From the NCBI GenBank assembly GCA_034687125.1, contig JAQGBZ010000605.1, positions 1-27,371 of the forward strand: a DNA stretch of 27,371 nt. Direction: 5' to 3'. Below are positions 1 to 11,300 of this stretch, piece by piece (position 1 is the first letter of the stretch; each line of letters starts with the position of its first letter). Origin of the DNA: Neelides folsomi. Its lineage: Eukaryota; Arthropoda; Collembola; Neelipleona; Neelidae. The notes under the pieces are model-generated. The model saw only the letters and a program-made list of their open reading frames with translations. It had not been told where the DNA came from and ran no database searches. A program made the translations under genes and the position numbers.

Positions 1-765
1 AATGACGTCATTACCGGCTCTACAATCCGTTTTACAATCAGATTTCCTACAATCCTGAAAAAGGAACCTCTCTAATAGAGAGGTTAGAGAGGAGTTTGAG
101 CATAAAAAGATACTGTAGTGATGGATTAAAAAGCTACCCCCTGATTATAATTTAAAGTTAAGTAAGCATGATTGAAATGACTTTTGATATTAAAAAATCT
201 ATTAAGAGAAGTTTCGTGCAATGAAAATCCCTCAAAAAACAGGTTTCGTTTTCATTCAACTACACGCTTGAAACTCTTGATCCTCAACCTATACAATAAA
301 CCTTTTATTGGTTTGGCTTTGACTCTGAATGATTCTCTCTATACTACCACTACCCAATGTTTTTCCTCATATTCTTTTTTGCGCTGCTAGCTCGCCTCGC
401 TTCTTTTTATTTGTGCAATGCATTAATAATTATTTCAACGTAAATTTCCTCATGCTTGCCTTCAAACTCTTGCCGCACCACTCAATGTTTCTCATTCTCA
501 TTTACGATGAGCTAAGAGAAGCAATAGAGAGCTAACTAACATTAAGAGAGCAACCAAGTCCCCTCGTTAAAAGCTCAATAATAGTGATGTGGAATTAAAT
601 ACTACTTAAAATAAGAATTGTGAGCTCACAAATTCCTTCAAAATGCATCTGACAATCAGTGGATAAAAAGATCGAGTTGTCAAAATTGTCAATTTAGTAA
701 AAAAAATTAAATTTTCCATTTAAATTAATATTTATTAATATCATTGATTGTAATTTTGTGCAAAT
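1..765. other. Gene-free left flank
   Basis: No coding exon with convincing family similarity is seen. Two overlapping ATG-less or short open frames (184-390 and 329-535, + strand) are Leu/Phe/Ser-rich, low in complexity and unlike any family I know, so I treat them as chance. A short inverted repeat built on CTCTCTAATAGAGAG lies near 70-85. The last ~200 bases are very AT-rich and presumably contain the promoter and 5' leader of the gene starting at 766, but no motif is clear enough to call. Confidence 0.5.
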
Positions 766-1989
766 ATGAAAAGTGAGAGTAAAGAAGTGCATTTGCAAAT
801 TGACCCTGTGAAAACCAATTATCGCGAAGAACAAAAAGAAAAGCTTACATTGTATGAAAGATTAATTTATGAAGCTCCCTACAAAAGTATTCCTCTCCAA
901 AGGCCGGGCGAGTCGAAAGAAAAACTCAAATTGGACCTTGAATGGGTTAACGAAGATTTAATAAACAAAGGAAGATCGTTTGCACGAAAACATTTCTACT
1001 CCCTCATATTCGCACATATTGTGTCTCTCGTTTTCCTCTTCTCTATTAAATCCATTCAAGCTCTGCTCATTCGGAACAAGCGAGTCCATTTGAAAAAACA
1101 CTCTTTAAAAAGGTACCTGAAAACAATATTGAGACTAAAATCCTGGTACTTCACGGACCTTCTTCAAAATGAGGGGCAAAACTCGGTTTTAGAAATAAGC
1201 CAAGAATTTTACAGGGCAGGAAAAAACTTTAAAAAATTTTCTCCTCCACCGGGTGAAGAATTGAAGCTGAATGAATGTGATGACAACTTGTTGTCTTCGC
1301 TCAAAGTGGACTTGGGAACTCAGGATTTTGTGAGTGATGAAAATGAGAATAATTCTGTTTACTCCACCGTGAATCCAGAGGTGCCTATGAGCCAATATGA
1401 TTTAATGTTAATCCAATTCGCCTTCTCAGGATTCATTACACTTTTCCCTAAAAAGTTTGGAATTAATTCGAAAAGTGATTTTGGGGGTTTTCTGCATTTA
1501 TGGGCATTAATTGGAAGACTTCTCGGGCTAGACGATAACTTCAATCTCTGCCTACGGGACAACTTCGATCCACAAACCAATAAACTCATCTTTGAAAACA
1601 TATTTATTCCGAGTTTTAAAAATGTGGACAATATCGTGATTTTAATCCTGAGAGGAATGTCAAATGGATTGTGTAGGGGAATGTGGATGCTCCCAACCAA
1701 TGTCTTACTCCGCTTTATAATGAACGTTGGTGAAGTGAAAGGATCAGCAAATGGATTACAACAAGTGATGAAGTGGCGTGAGAATGCAATTTACTATGGC
1801 CATGTCACGATGCTCTGGTTATACAGAATCTTCATTTTTCGAATCATGGTCAACACTTCCCTTCGTCTCTCAATTTTCATTGTCAACTTCTTCTATTTTA
1901 AAATAAGGAAAAACCATCAAGAAAAGGAAGTTAACATTGATTTATCAATCATTTACAACTCAAGAGAATCAATCGTTCAAATATCGTAG
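766..1989 (+). CDS. DUF2236 / mpaB-rubber oxygenase-like membrane-associated protein
   Basis: Intronless 407-aa frame starting at an ATG in good context (AAAT before ATG). I place it in the arthropod branch of the DUF2236 family (ER-bound oxygenase mpaB/mpaB'/rubber oxygenase catalytic domain). The signs are RYLKTILRLKSWYFTDL (about residues 117-133) and the core MSQYDLMLIQFAFSGFITLF, followed by GFLHLWALIGRLLG and a FNLC motif (about 208-266). A hydrophobic segment lies at about residues 75-100 (FYSLIFAHIVSLVFLF) and a second near the C-terminus (about 350-380), so membrane association is likely. Bacterial and fungal relatives are heme-dependent oxygenases, but the animal members have no established substrate. 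The region between the WYFTDL motif and the core is Lys/Glu-rich and I do not see the His-containing motif usual there, so activity is uncertain. An AATAAA at 2206-2211 is a possible polyadenylation signal. Confidence 0.72.
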   Translation: MKSESKEVHLQIDPVKTNYREEQKEKLTLYERLIYEAPYKSIPLQRPGESKEKLKLDLEWVNEDLINKGRSFARKHFYSLIFAHIVSLVFLFSIKSIQALLIRNKRVHLKKHSLKRYLKTILRLKSWYFTDLLQNEGQNSVLEISQEFYRAGKNFKKFSPPPGEELKLNECDDNLLSSLKVDLGTQDFVSDENENNSVYSTVNPEVPMSQYDLMLIQFAFSGFITLFPKKFGINSKSDFGGFLHLWALIGRLLGLDDNFNLCLRDNFDPQTNKLIFENIFIPSFKNVDNIVILILRGMSNGLCRGMWMLPTNVLLRFIMNVGEVKGSANGLQQVMKWRENAIYYGHVTMLWLYRIFIFRIMVNTSLRLSIFIVNFFYFKIRKNHQEKEVNIDLSIIYNSRESIVQIS

Positions 1990-2399
1990 CAATTGTGCAA
2001 GAATTGACGAATTAAATTATTTCTTTGTGATCTTTTCATTATAGCATTTTTATTTCACAATATAAATTTTTTATTGAAATGGCGAAAATTCTAAAACATC
2101 AGGCGATTCTGCTTCTAAAAAGCAACTTTTTAAAGGTTATTCAGTTATATTAATATAAACCATGCTAATCATAATATTTTAAAATTGTTTGATCATAGAT
2201 GAGTGAATAAACAAAATAGTGAGAAAGTTCACTATTGATTGTAATTGGCACTTATTGTCTAAAATAGTATAGGTAATAGGTAGAATCATTTAAATGACAA
2301 AAAATTCTCATTGTGGCATTTATGCTCATTATATTAAATGAATGGTTTCAAGAGGAAGTTGGTATTTAAAATTAAGGATAACTATGTAATGGCATACAA
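1990..2399. other. Convergent 3' intergenic region
   Basis: Short AT-rich spacer between the stop codons of two convergent genes (DUF2236 on +, CIAO3 on -). It holds a + strand AATAAA at 2206-2211. No open frame of note and no structured repeat was seen. Confidence 0.5.
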
Positions 2400-4816
2400 T
2401 TACCAATTCATTCCGGATGTTTTCACTTCAATGGCATGAAATTCAGTATAAACTATTCGACTATACAAATCCAAATTATTTCTGAGAACGGGGAATATTT
2501 TCCAGATTTCTTCTAAATTTTCCTCAATGTCCAGTTTATTGTATTCATCCATCAACTTGAAAGACAATTCTCTTCCCTGGAGCGAGTCAGGACGAGTCTG
2601 AGCACCTCCGTTTAGACAACCTTGAAAATAAGATTTTGCAATTATGTATTCACTTCAGCTATCAAAACTTTTATGATATAATCCATATTAAATTGGGCAA
2701 AAAAGAGGATATAATATAAGGAGAAATGGACAATAGTGAAAATATTATATTCTGTATTAACCTGATGGGCAGGCCATCATTTCTATATAATGTGGAACCC
2801 CCTGCTTGTTTTTCAGCTTCAATTTTCTAACTAAATTTTGAATATTTCTAAAACCAGTCGCAATGGAAAAAGTAAGACGTCCATTCTCAGATTTTAATTC
2901 AGCGCTGCTTATGTCCATGTTTCTGAAAATTATGTGAATGCAATTAAGGAACTTCATTTTATATTGTTTCAATCAATAATAATTTATGTCTATTCTAATT
3001 AATGAGTATTATATTATGTTAAGTATACTATCAAATGGGTAGTTACATTTATATAACTTACATTCCATAATATATAAATATTACGTATATTATTACACTT
3101 ATTTCAAGTTTACATCCTTTTACATTTTTTGATATATTCAACTATCTGTTAACAAATGCAATGTTCTAGCCAAATTATTTAATTAAAAAAAATTCCTCGC
3201 AAGAATAAAAAGTTATCTCGTTGAATTTCATCATAATGTAATTTGAACATTAGCAATTTTTTATTCACCTTCCAATCTTCCAATCGACCTCATCTATTTC
3301 TTTTTCATTGAGTTGACTAGCAGCATATCTCATAACATGTTCTGCAAATCCACCGGAGCCAGATCCCAAATGCCTCATAAAATTGACATTGTTATCAGAA
3401 TTGAATATATTATCTAAAGGTGCTCTTGGGCATTCGAGAAACTTTATGTTCAAATGGTCCAGTAATTGTTCAAATTCTACTGGAGTAATCACAACTTCAA
3501 CTTCTTTGCTTTGATAGTCATCTATTTGAAAGTCTTTTCTGCTTGATTCCAGCTTTCTGTCAAAACATGGCATGACAGATATATGAATGATTTGATCGGG
3601 AGTCAACCCAATTTGAGGACCGTGAACGAGTTTAAGTAAAGATCCCATAATTTGTTGCGGCGATTTGACTTTCGAAATGTGGGGCAGTGAATATGGATGC
3701 AATTTCTCAGCATAACAAACCCAACCTTAAAAATAAAACAAAATCAATATTAAACACGTTATATTATGGTAATCTTATAATAAATGAGTAGCAAGAATCA
3801 TTTTACCTGGGCATAAGCCACTGATGATTGGAAGCTTCTCTGGCTCATTTTGATATCTCTCCAAAAATTCTCTGCCACTTTCAATTAAAGATAGATTTTC
3901 AGCTATGGTTAATGTTACGACCTTGTCAGCACCATGTTGTTTAAAAAAACCTAAAAATGATTTCTTATTGATAATTATAATTAAAATAAATACTTATGTA
4001 ATGACAGTAATGAGTAATGGGTTTAGGACATACCGGACAGGATCTCCCCCGCGGTGAGAGCATCGACATCAAACTTATTAGCTAAAGATAACACTGATTG
4101 GACGCTCAAACTAATAACAGCAAGGCTGTTTTCTCCGTTAGCCTACATTATAAAAAGTAATTTTGTAAATTGTAAATTGTAAACACTAAAATTAATGAAG
4201 TTTATTTTTGCTAAAAATATTAAACTAATAATGTGCATTAAATACCTGTGAGGTTTTATTAGCAGTGAGATATCTAAGAACTTCATCTGGAGATTGTTGG
4301 AAAATTAAGACGCTTTCAGCTGATGTTACACAACCAGAACATGCGAGACAATCTGCTAAAGTTATCTGAACAGCCTTTTTAGGCTCCTGAAAAGTAAATG
4401 ATGAAATTTATCGTGAAAGAAATAATACCTTAATTTATTTAAATAATGTATCGAGTTTACTAAACTATTTAATGATTTGATAATCGTCAATTCTTAGGTT
4501 CATTTTAGAAATATATATATTACGTAGAATAGATTGCATTTTGCATTAAATTATAATATTTACCTCAGGTAAATTGTGTAAATCTCCATCTTCAAGTTCA
4601 ATTTTGACCTTTGAATTAAGGTTTGCCTTTGGTTTTTCGGACTTAACAGGTATGATGCATTCCTATTGTAAATTAGACAAATGAAATCGATAATTACATA
4701 TGAAATTAAATCTTTAATCATTAAATCATAAAATGTAATCAATGTTTTCAAACTTGTGAAGGAGCGATGAAGTCATCCAAGTCTGTTAATTTCAAGATGC
4801 TACTGAATCCCGACAT
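2400..4816 (-). CDS. CIAO3: Cytosolic Fe-S cluster assembly factor CIAO3 (IOP1/NARFL, Nar1 family)
   Basis: Complete gene in 8 exons, reading from the right: 4754-4816, 4564-4662, 4246-4386, 4034-4142, 3807-3950, 3269-3725, 2762-2922, 2400-2620. All junctions are GT-AG, the phases close exactly, and the product is 464 aa (human about 476). The N-terminus reads [14 protein letters not shown], diagnostic of NARFL/Nar1. An iron-only-hydrogenase-like fold has lost H2 chemistry but kept Fe-S sites: Cys23, 67, 70 and 73 (ADCLACSGC) for the N-terminal cluster, and Cys189 (PGWVCYAEK), 239 (MPCFD), 389 and 393 (MACPSGC) for the C-terminal one. Family knowledge: it joins CIAO1 and MMS19 in the targeting complex that delivers [4Fe-4S] clusters to cytosolic and nuclear proteins. 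All eight ligands are present, so the gene looks functional. It shares a 577-bp divergent upstream region with mLST8. Confidence 0.95.
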
Positions 4817-5393
4817 TTCAAGTCATAAGATCTTTTTAATTTATAGAAATATTAACAGTTGATTAATTAACTCGTGGTCAGTTATTGTTATTCTCCTTTA
4901 TACACGTGCGATTATTAATACTGAAACTTCTGATCTTGTGAAGTCGTCTCAAGTAAAAACTCGTGTTCTTGGGAAAATGTTGCAATGATGAAATGCAATA
5001 CAAAAGTCGGATAGTCAGTGTGGCCATTTCAAACTTCAAACTCTTAATATCTTTAAATTTTCTTTCGGACTTTAATCTTAATCTTTTACTATAAAGGTTG
5101 TTATAAAATAATAAAGCTAGAGCTCTTTCTTATAGAGGTAAAATATATTATTACTTGTATCCATTTATTATAATAATTGTATTTACTTAAATACGAATAA
5201 AGATTACAAGTGGGACATAAACTTTAAAAGGGTTTGTGTTTGTTGTGGTTAATTACATTTTGAGTATTTATTAATTTTGAATCAGAAATTAATAGAGTAT
5301 AGTGAGAGACTGAGAGAATTGTTTAGTAGTTTATTTATAATTTAAGTATCATATAATATCGACCATTCGAATGATTTGTTGTAAATTATTGTA
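4817..5393. promoter_or_regulatory. Divergent promoter region of CIAO3 and mLST8
   Basis: The 577 bases between the two start codons (CIAO3 on -, mLST8 on +) contain no open frame of interest and must hold both promoters and 5' leaders. The sequence is AT-rich. No TATA box, initiator or factor site could be assigned with confidence. Position between two head-to-head housekeeping genes is the only evidence. Confidence 0.5.
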
Positions 5394-8300
5394 ATGACTA
5401 TTATGACTACCCTTGATGAAAATAATCCCGGGGAGTCGGAATCTGGTTCTGGATCAGTTGGATCTATTGGTGCGAGCAGTGTCTCAAGTGCTCATAATCT
5501 TGGAGCGACTGACACAGTTCTGGTGACTGCTGGTTATGACCACACTATTAAACTTTGGATAACCCATACTTCAATTTGCGCAAAAACTTTTCAGCATCCC
5601 GACTCGGTGATTTATAATTTAAATTTATACAGTTTCTTTATTCAGTTTTTTAAATAAAAATAAAATAATCCTTGTGCAATTTTAATCTTTTTATTTTGTA
5701 GCAAGTGAATGCTCTTGCAATAACTCCAGATAGAAGACTTGTAGCAGCTGCTGGTATACAAATTATGCAAACTAAAATAATTCAAATATATTTTATTACT
5801 CAATATATGATTTTCATATCATTATAAAATATAATATGATTCTATGATTTTTAAATAGGTTATCAACATGTTAGAATTTACGACATAAACTCGAGCTCTA
5901 CTAGCCCTACTGTAAATTTTGAGGGATTATCAAAAAATGTTTCTACATTGGGATTCAATAAAGATGGACAATGGATGTTCAGTGGCGGTGAGGATTACAA
6001 TGCACGAATTTGGGATTTAAGGTATGTAGATTTAACAAGATTGGTAATATCGAAATTAATATTTCATAAATAATTAATGCTAAAGTTTTATCTGTGTATT
6101 TACTTTCAGATCTTCAAGTCCACAATGTCAGAAGGTTTACCAAACTCATCAAAGTCCAGTATCTTGTGCTGTACTTCATCCGAATCAAACTGAACTCGTT
6201 GTTAGTGACCATTCAGGAACAATACACGTTTGGGATCTTAGAAATGACCGGAGCGAACAATTAGTAAATAATACGTTTTTATATTTGTAAACTATGCTAT
6301 AGTTGTGTATAATGTAAATTATTCAATAAATCGATACGACTCACCCCACTAATAACTACAAATTAACAATTTTTTAGATCCCCGATCAAAATAATTCTGT
6401 ACCGGTTCAACATGTAGCCGTTGATCCTTTGGGAAATTATCTAGCAGCAGTTAATAACAAAGGAGATTGTTATATCTGGAGTCTTGAAACAAGTAAGCAA
6501 TTAACATTATTAGAAATAAAATATGCTCAATCAATTTATAAAATTAGTGATTTAAAGTACTTAAGGATCAATAATCTTTATATGGTCTTTGGAATGCCCC
6601 TTCAAAAACCTTAATATTTGTTATTTTAAAAAAAATGCAAATACATTATCGGTTCAAAATCGCATGATTGATAATAAAGGTTTGGTACTTTTTTGAAAAG
6701 TTCCTCGTTGCTTTACAATTACGTCTCAAAGTTGATTGATATTTAAAACTAAATGCCCCATGATCTTTAGGATTAAAGCCTAATTCGTATAAAGTATATA
6801 TACAAATTCGATTGGAAATAAGATTTCCTAAAATAAAGGTTTGTTAGATTTTTGAATTAATTTACTGTTTAATAAATATTAACGATAATTAAGTATTTGA
6901 GCCTGATAAAGGACTTTTAATTAGTTGAAATAAAACATGTGACATGGATTTATTATAATAATCGAATTTTGCAAAAAATTAAAAATTACTTTAGAAACCG
7001 AACCTCGGTATGAAGAAGCCTATTAATTTCTTAATTATTTTTTCAAAATATTTTGTTTGTTTCATTGTTTGATTTCATTTTTAATCATTAAGTATGTTAC
7101 ATTAGCTATAATTCATCAAAATATTGAATTTTAGAATATTACGGCTTAAATATACCTACGCGTTATTTTTGAGTTTAAGTGACTCGATTGATTAAATTTC
7201 TCATTTATAATTCAAGGTGCTGAAAATGAATCGTTAAGACTGAGCCCTTTTCACAGAATGAAGGTGCATAAAAGATATGCTCTAAGTTGCCACTTTTCTC
7301 CCGATTCAAGGTGATATAAATAATTTAAACTTTCCTAGTCATTATAAATTAATAATTATAATAGATCTGTTGATATTTCATTCTCGATTAACTAAATATA
7401 ATAAACTATAAAGTTTTTAAAATATAATTTATTCTAAAATATATGATTATAAATTACGCTAGATATTTAGATAAATATTACACAGGTATAATATGTAAAC
7501 ATTAAATAAGTGGATATTCAATATTTATTTAGCCTTCTTGTCACCACTTCTGCCGATCAGACTGCCAAGGTTTGGAGAGTTTCAGATTTTACACTCCAAA
7601 ACGAACTCCATTGTAGTGGACAGAGGTGGGTCTGGGACGCTGCGTTTACGGGCGATAGCCAATTTCTCATAACTGGTTAGATCCTTTTTTCATTTATGAT
7701 TTTATCAATCTTATTTACTAATTTATTAATTCAATCTAGATGTTTGTGTGCATATATTTGTTTTTCCTAATATATAAATTTTACCTAAATAATGTAGTAA
7801 GTAGTGTGGTAAATGGGGCTGTAATCAATGGGGCTAAAAATTCAACACACTCCCTTATGGGAAATGCTTATATCTTATACGCTTACTATATACATACATA
7901 TCTAATACATATAATACCTACATACTTAATGCATATATACGTATCTATATAATATATAAAATTAATTACCATATGGGAGGGATCCAGCACATGAATATAT
8001 GGATAAACACATAAATATATAATATATATACTTAATGGCTTTACATGTTAATGGGTCGTATGAATAAGGAAACACTATTGCTAAAACTTTAAGTTTTAAG
8101 TGATAAATCGGCATCTGTATGAATAACATTTAGAGTTAGTGATAAGTTTTATGGGTTAGTGAATTTCAAAGTGTCAACTTTAAAGCTAGCCCTAACACTT
8201 AAAAATCGATGAAACTGTATGAATAAGTTAAAATATCACTAACACTTTTTAGGGTTATCTTAAAGATTTTCAAGGGATAGGAATTGTACCCTAAAAGCCA

Positions 8301-11300
8301 ACACTTTTTATTTCAATTAACTCCAAATTGTTAAAGCATTTATTTCAAGATGGTCATTTATCTCTTCAATTCTATTAATAAAAATGACATCTTTATGCTT
8401 TAAAAAGATATTATATCCATTATAACAATAAATCACTTTTAATCGGAGGGTATATAATTTCATTTCTTCGTTTAATTAAATCTAATGTGAGAATAGTTTT
8501 TCCTCCTCCCGTGGCCGCAACCACCGCTAGAATAAAAGGATGATGGAGAGTAAAGTATAGTTCCATTGCCAAAATGTTACTAAGCTATTAAATAGTATGC
8601 GGTTTATTAAAAAACTGAATGAATTAAGTGGCGGTCAGATACAATTGAGAAGATTTAAGACCTAACCTAGCCTAGTAGAGATGATCACTGTCAGTTTTAT
8701 AATAAAGTGCCAATTTCTAAATCGTTTCTTTCCATGAAGGAGAAGTTCCTAATAAAGAGCTTATATAACTTTTATAAGCATAAATATTAGTCATTGGGCT
8801 TACAATTGTATATCCTCTACGCTATTAAATAAATCATGTTGATAGTTTGGGACTACAGATACCTGATCCGTAGTTTCCATATCAGTTCCATCTTTTTGAA
8901 CAATTTTTGATCTTAAATATAACTATTTTTAAGATCAAGATAAGGATTTTGATGAGCATTGATTTGAAAACAAATGTCAGTGTACAAATCTTTCACTGAA
9001 GAAAGTGGATAATATGAAGCAAAGAAAGAATTTTCACAAGAAACATCTTAATTTTGTTCACCAAATAAATCAAATTCAAGCCTTGCCTAATGCATTCATT
9101 TTTTACGAATCAATTTTATGGTCTTTTCACTTCGAGGCTTCTTAGAAGAATGAGGAATTTCTTTCTCTTTTTTCTTTTTTGCAGGGTTAAAATTTTTATC
9201 CTTTTTCCTCTTTTTCTTTAAAGTGTTTAGGGGAAAAGGCTTTCTTTCAGTTTCTGTAGGTCCCAGACCTTTCCCAGATTGAAATATTCCTGTTTTTATA
9301 CAAAATTTTATAAGAGATTTTGGTTTTTATCAAAACAATACAATTTTCCTTTAGAATCAAGTAGAGTTTCTATTACTTCTTTTGTTATTTTTTTTAACTG
9401 TTGTTGTTGAACAACAAGAACATATAATATCTTCTCCTATATTTACTGATTTATCAAAAAGGCGAGAAAAAAATTTACGAATATTTCTTTTTAGTGAAGA
9501 TTTGGGTTTTTCTTCTATTTCTATTGAAGAGCTCAATTGAGAACTTCCATCCATCATTAAATTAGCGAGAATTATAAGTTCTTGGAAGATGAAGTGTTAT
9601 TTCAGTTGGTGTGGAAGTAGTTGTTAATTTATTTAGATCCGAATCAACCAATTGAAAAGAAAGGTATTCAAACTCATTCAATTTAACTGGTACATATTGA
9701 ATTTTATTGAATTCTATATAATCATTCGTAAATTGATTAAAACTCCGCAATACTCTCAATGCTGTATGTTTCACAAATTGATTTTATAAAATATTACATG
9801 TTAAGATTATTGCTTTCGAATTTTGATTTTTCAATTTAAAATTACTTTCATCGCCATGAAGAATACCATCAGTTGAATTGGAATTCTACATTATAATAAA
9901 TGTCATTGTGAGTAATATTATTATACCTAAATATTAAATCTGCCCTTCTAATATTTGGAAATCCCTTTTATAAAACCTTTTCTCAATGGGATTTTGTGGC
10001 CCGGTGAAGTATATAATTTGGTATATAATTCGGACGCCAGCTATATAATTCAGACGCCTATGTGAAACATAGGAAATATTTACTAAATCTTTCAAAATTC
10101 CTTTTAATTATTAAATATCTTATCACTACCTAGTTCAAATCTTATGTTATTTGATTATATTAATATTTATTATATTTATTATATAAATAGCTTATTTTTT
10201 TATATTTATTAAAAAAATTTTGAATTTATTATAAATTTATTATAATTTTCATTTTAAATACTGACAAAACCTTTCGTATCCTGTAATATAGTTCCAGACC
10301 ACGGACCTTAATTCCTTTCTTTCATTTGATGTCATTAGCATTTGCCATGTACTTTTTCGAGCTTGATCAGGGGACGCCCAAGTTTCATCGGAATAATATA
10401 TTTTTGTTTTCTAAAAAATCGTATTGCCTTAAGATAGTGCTCCCTTTGTTGAATTTTGTCTGCTCTTTCCAGATACACGGGTTTTTTTTATTAATCTTTC
10501 GATATTTGAATCCACAATACTTGGTCAACCAAATCCAAAATGTCGTTCTTCCAATTTTTGTAAATAATGGATCTTCAAGACATTTGTTCAAGAGTGATTG
10601 GAGACTGGGATAACTTTTATTCGAATAAAATTCTTGCGTATTCCTTATTAAACTTTTTGTAAAATTGTCGGGCTTCAGATTTCTATTTTCCTCTAACCTG
10701 ACATTCTCTTTCGCTTTTTTTACGTCAAAGCATTGGAGACTGACCGGATGCTCACATTTGCAATTTTTACTGTTGTTTTATAAATGTGCTTTAACGAAAA
10801 TGAATTTATGTATTGATTTTGTATTTTTTTTGGAAGATCGGATTCATTAATAATAATTTTAATACTTTCTAAATATGAATTTAAATTATTAATTATTAAA
10901 GTTTCTTGATCTGTTAATGGAAGCTGTTTACGTTTACTATTATTAATTCTATGCATTAGTAAATAAGTAAGAATGAGGTTAAATATTTAAAATTGTTTAA
11001 ACTTTTTGATATGTAAGATTGAGATTGTTATTTTTGAGCGCCAAGTTTGAATTTATCGTTTTTCTAATGATGGGCATTTTGGAGAAATTAGAATTAGAAT
11101 TTTCTAAATCAAATTCATTATTTAAATCTAGACCCGGGAATTGCACTTGTTCGACGAATGCCCATTACCATAAGGGAGTGTGTTGAATTTTTAGCCCCAT
11201 TGATTACAGCCCCATTTACCACACTAGTGTAGTACACTATAGCATTATGGTATTAATGTTCGGCATTTTTAATTTATAGCATCCTCTGACAATTTGGCTC

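Larger units (their letters stand above)
7800..11228 (-). mobile_element. Decayed Polinton/adintovirus-like transposon with 59-bp TIRs, inside mLST8 intron 7
   Basis: Two exact 59-base inverted repeats (7802-7860 and 11168-11226) begin TAGTGTGGTAAATGGGGCTG. The flanks carry a 7-base match, TGTAGTA, at 7793-7799 and 11228-11234, which fits a 6-bp target duplication GTAGTA. With that reading the element spans 7800-11228, starts AG and has one TIR mismatch at its second base. Inside, all recognisable coding remnants lie on the - strand in the order DDE-type transposase, capsid-like C-terminus, two small basic frames, major-capsid remnant, packaging-ATPase P-loop region. This set matches the morphogenetic genes of Polinton/Maverick and adintovirus elements. 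Every frame is interrupted or truncated, and no polymerase B, protease or rve integrase is visible, so it is a defective internal-deletion derivative. Confidence is high for a TIR element and fairly high for the viral affiliation. Confidence 0.85.

Noticed and set aside
184..535. Two overlapping + strand open frames of 68 codons
   Set aside because: Low-complexity, no family resemblance, no splice or promoter support; likely chance in AT-rich DNA.
7740..7952. Open frame in mLST8 intron 7 crossing the left TIR
   Set aside because: It runs across the element boundary and through TA-rich simple sequence, so it cannot be an ancestral gene.
10326..10850. Two + strand frames (10326-10613 and 10665-10850)
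   Set aside because: They are antisense shadows of the - strand transposase remnant, which has recognisable motifs.
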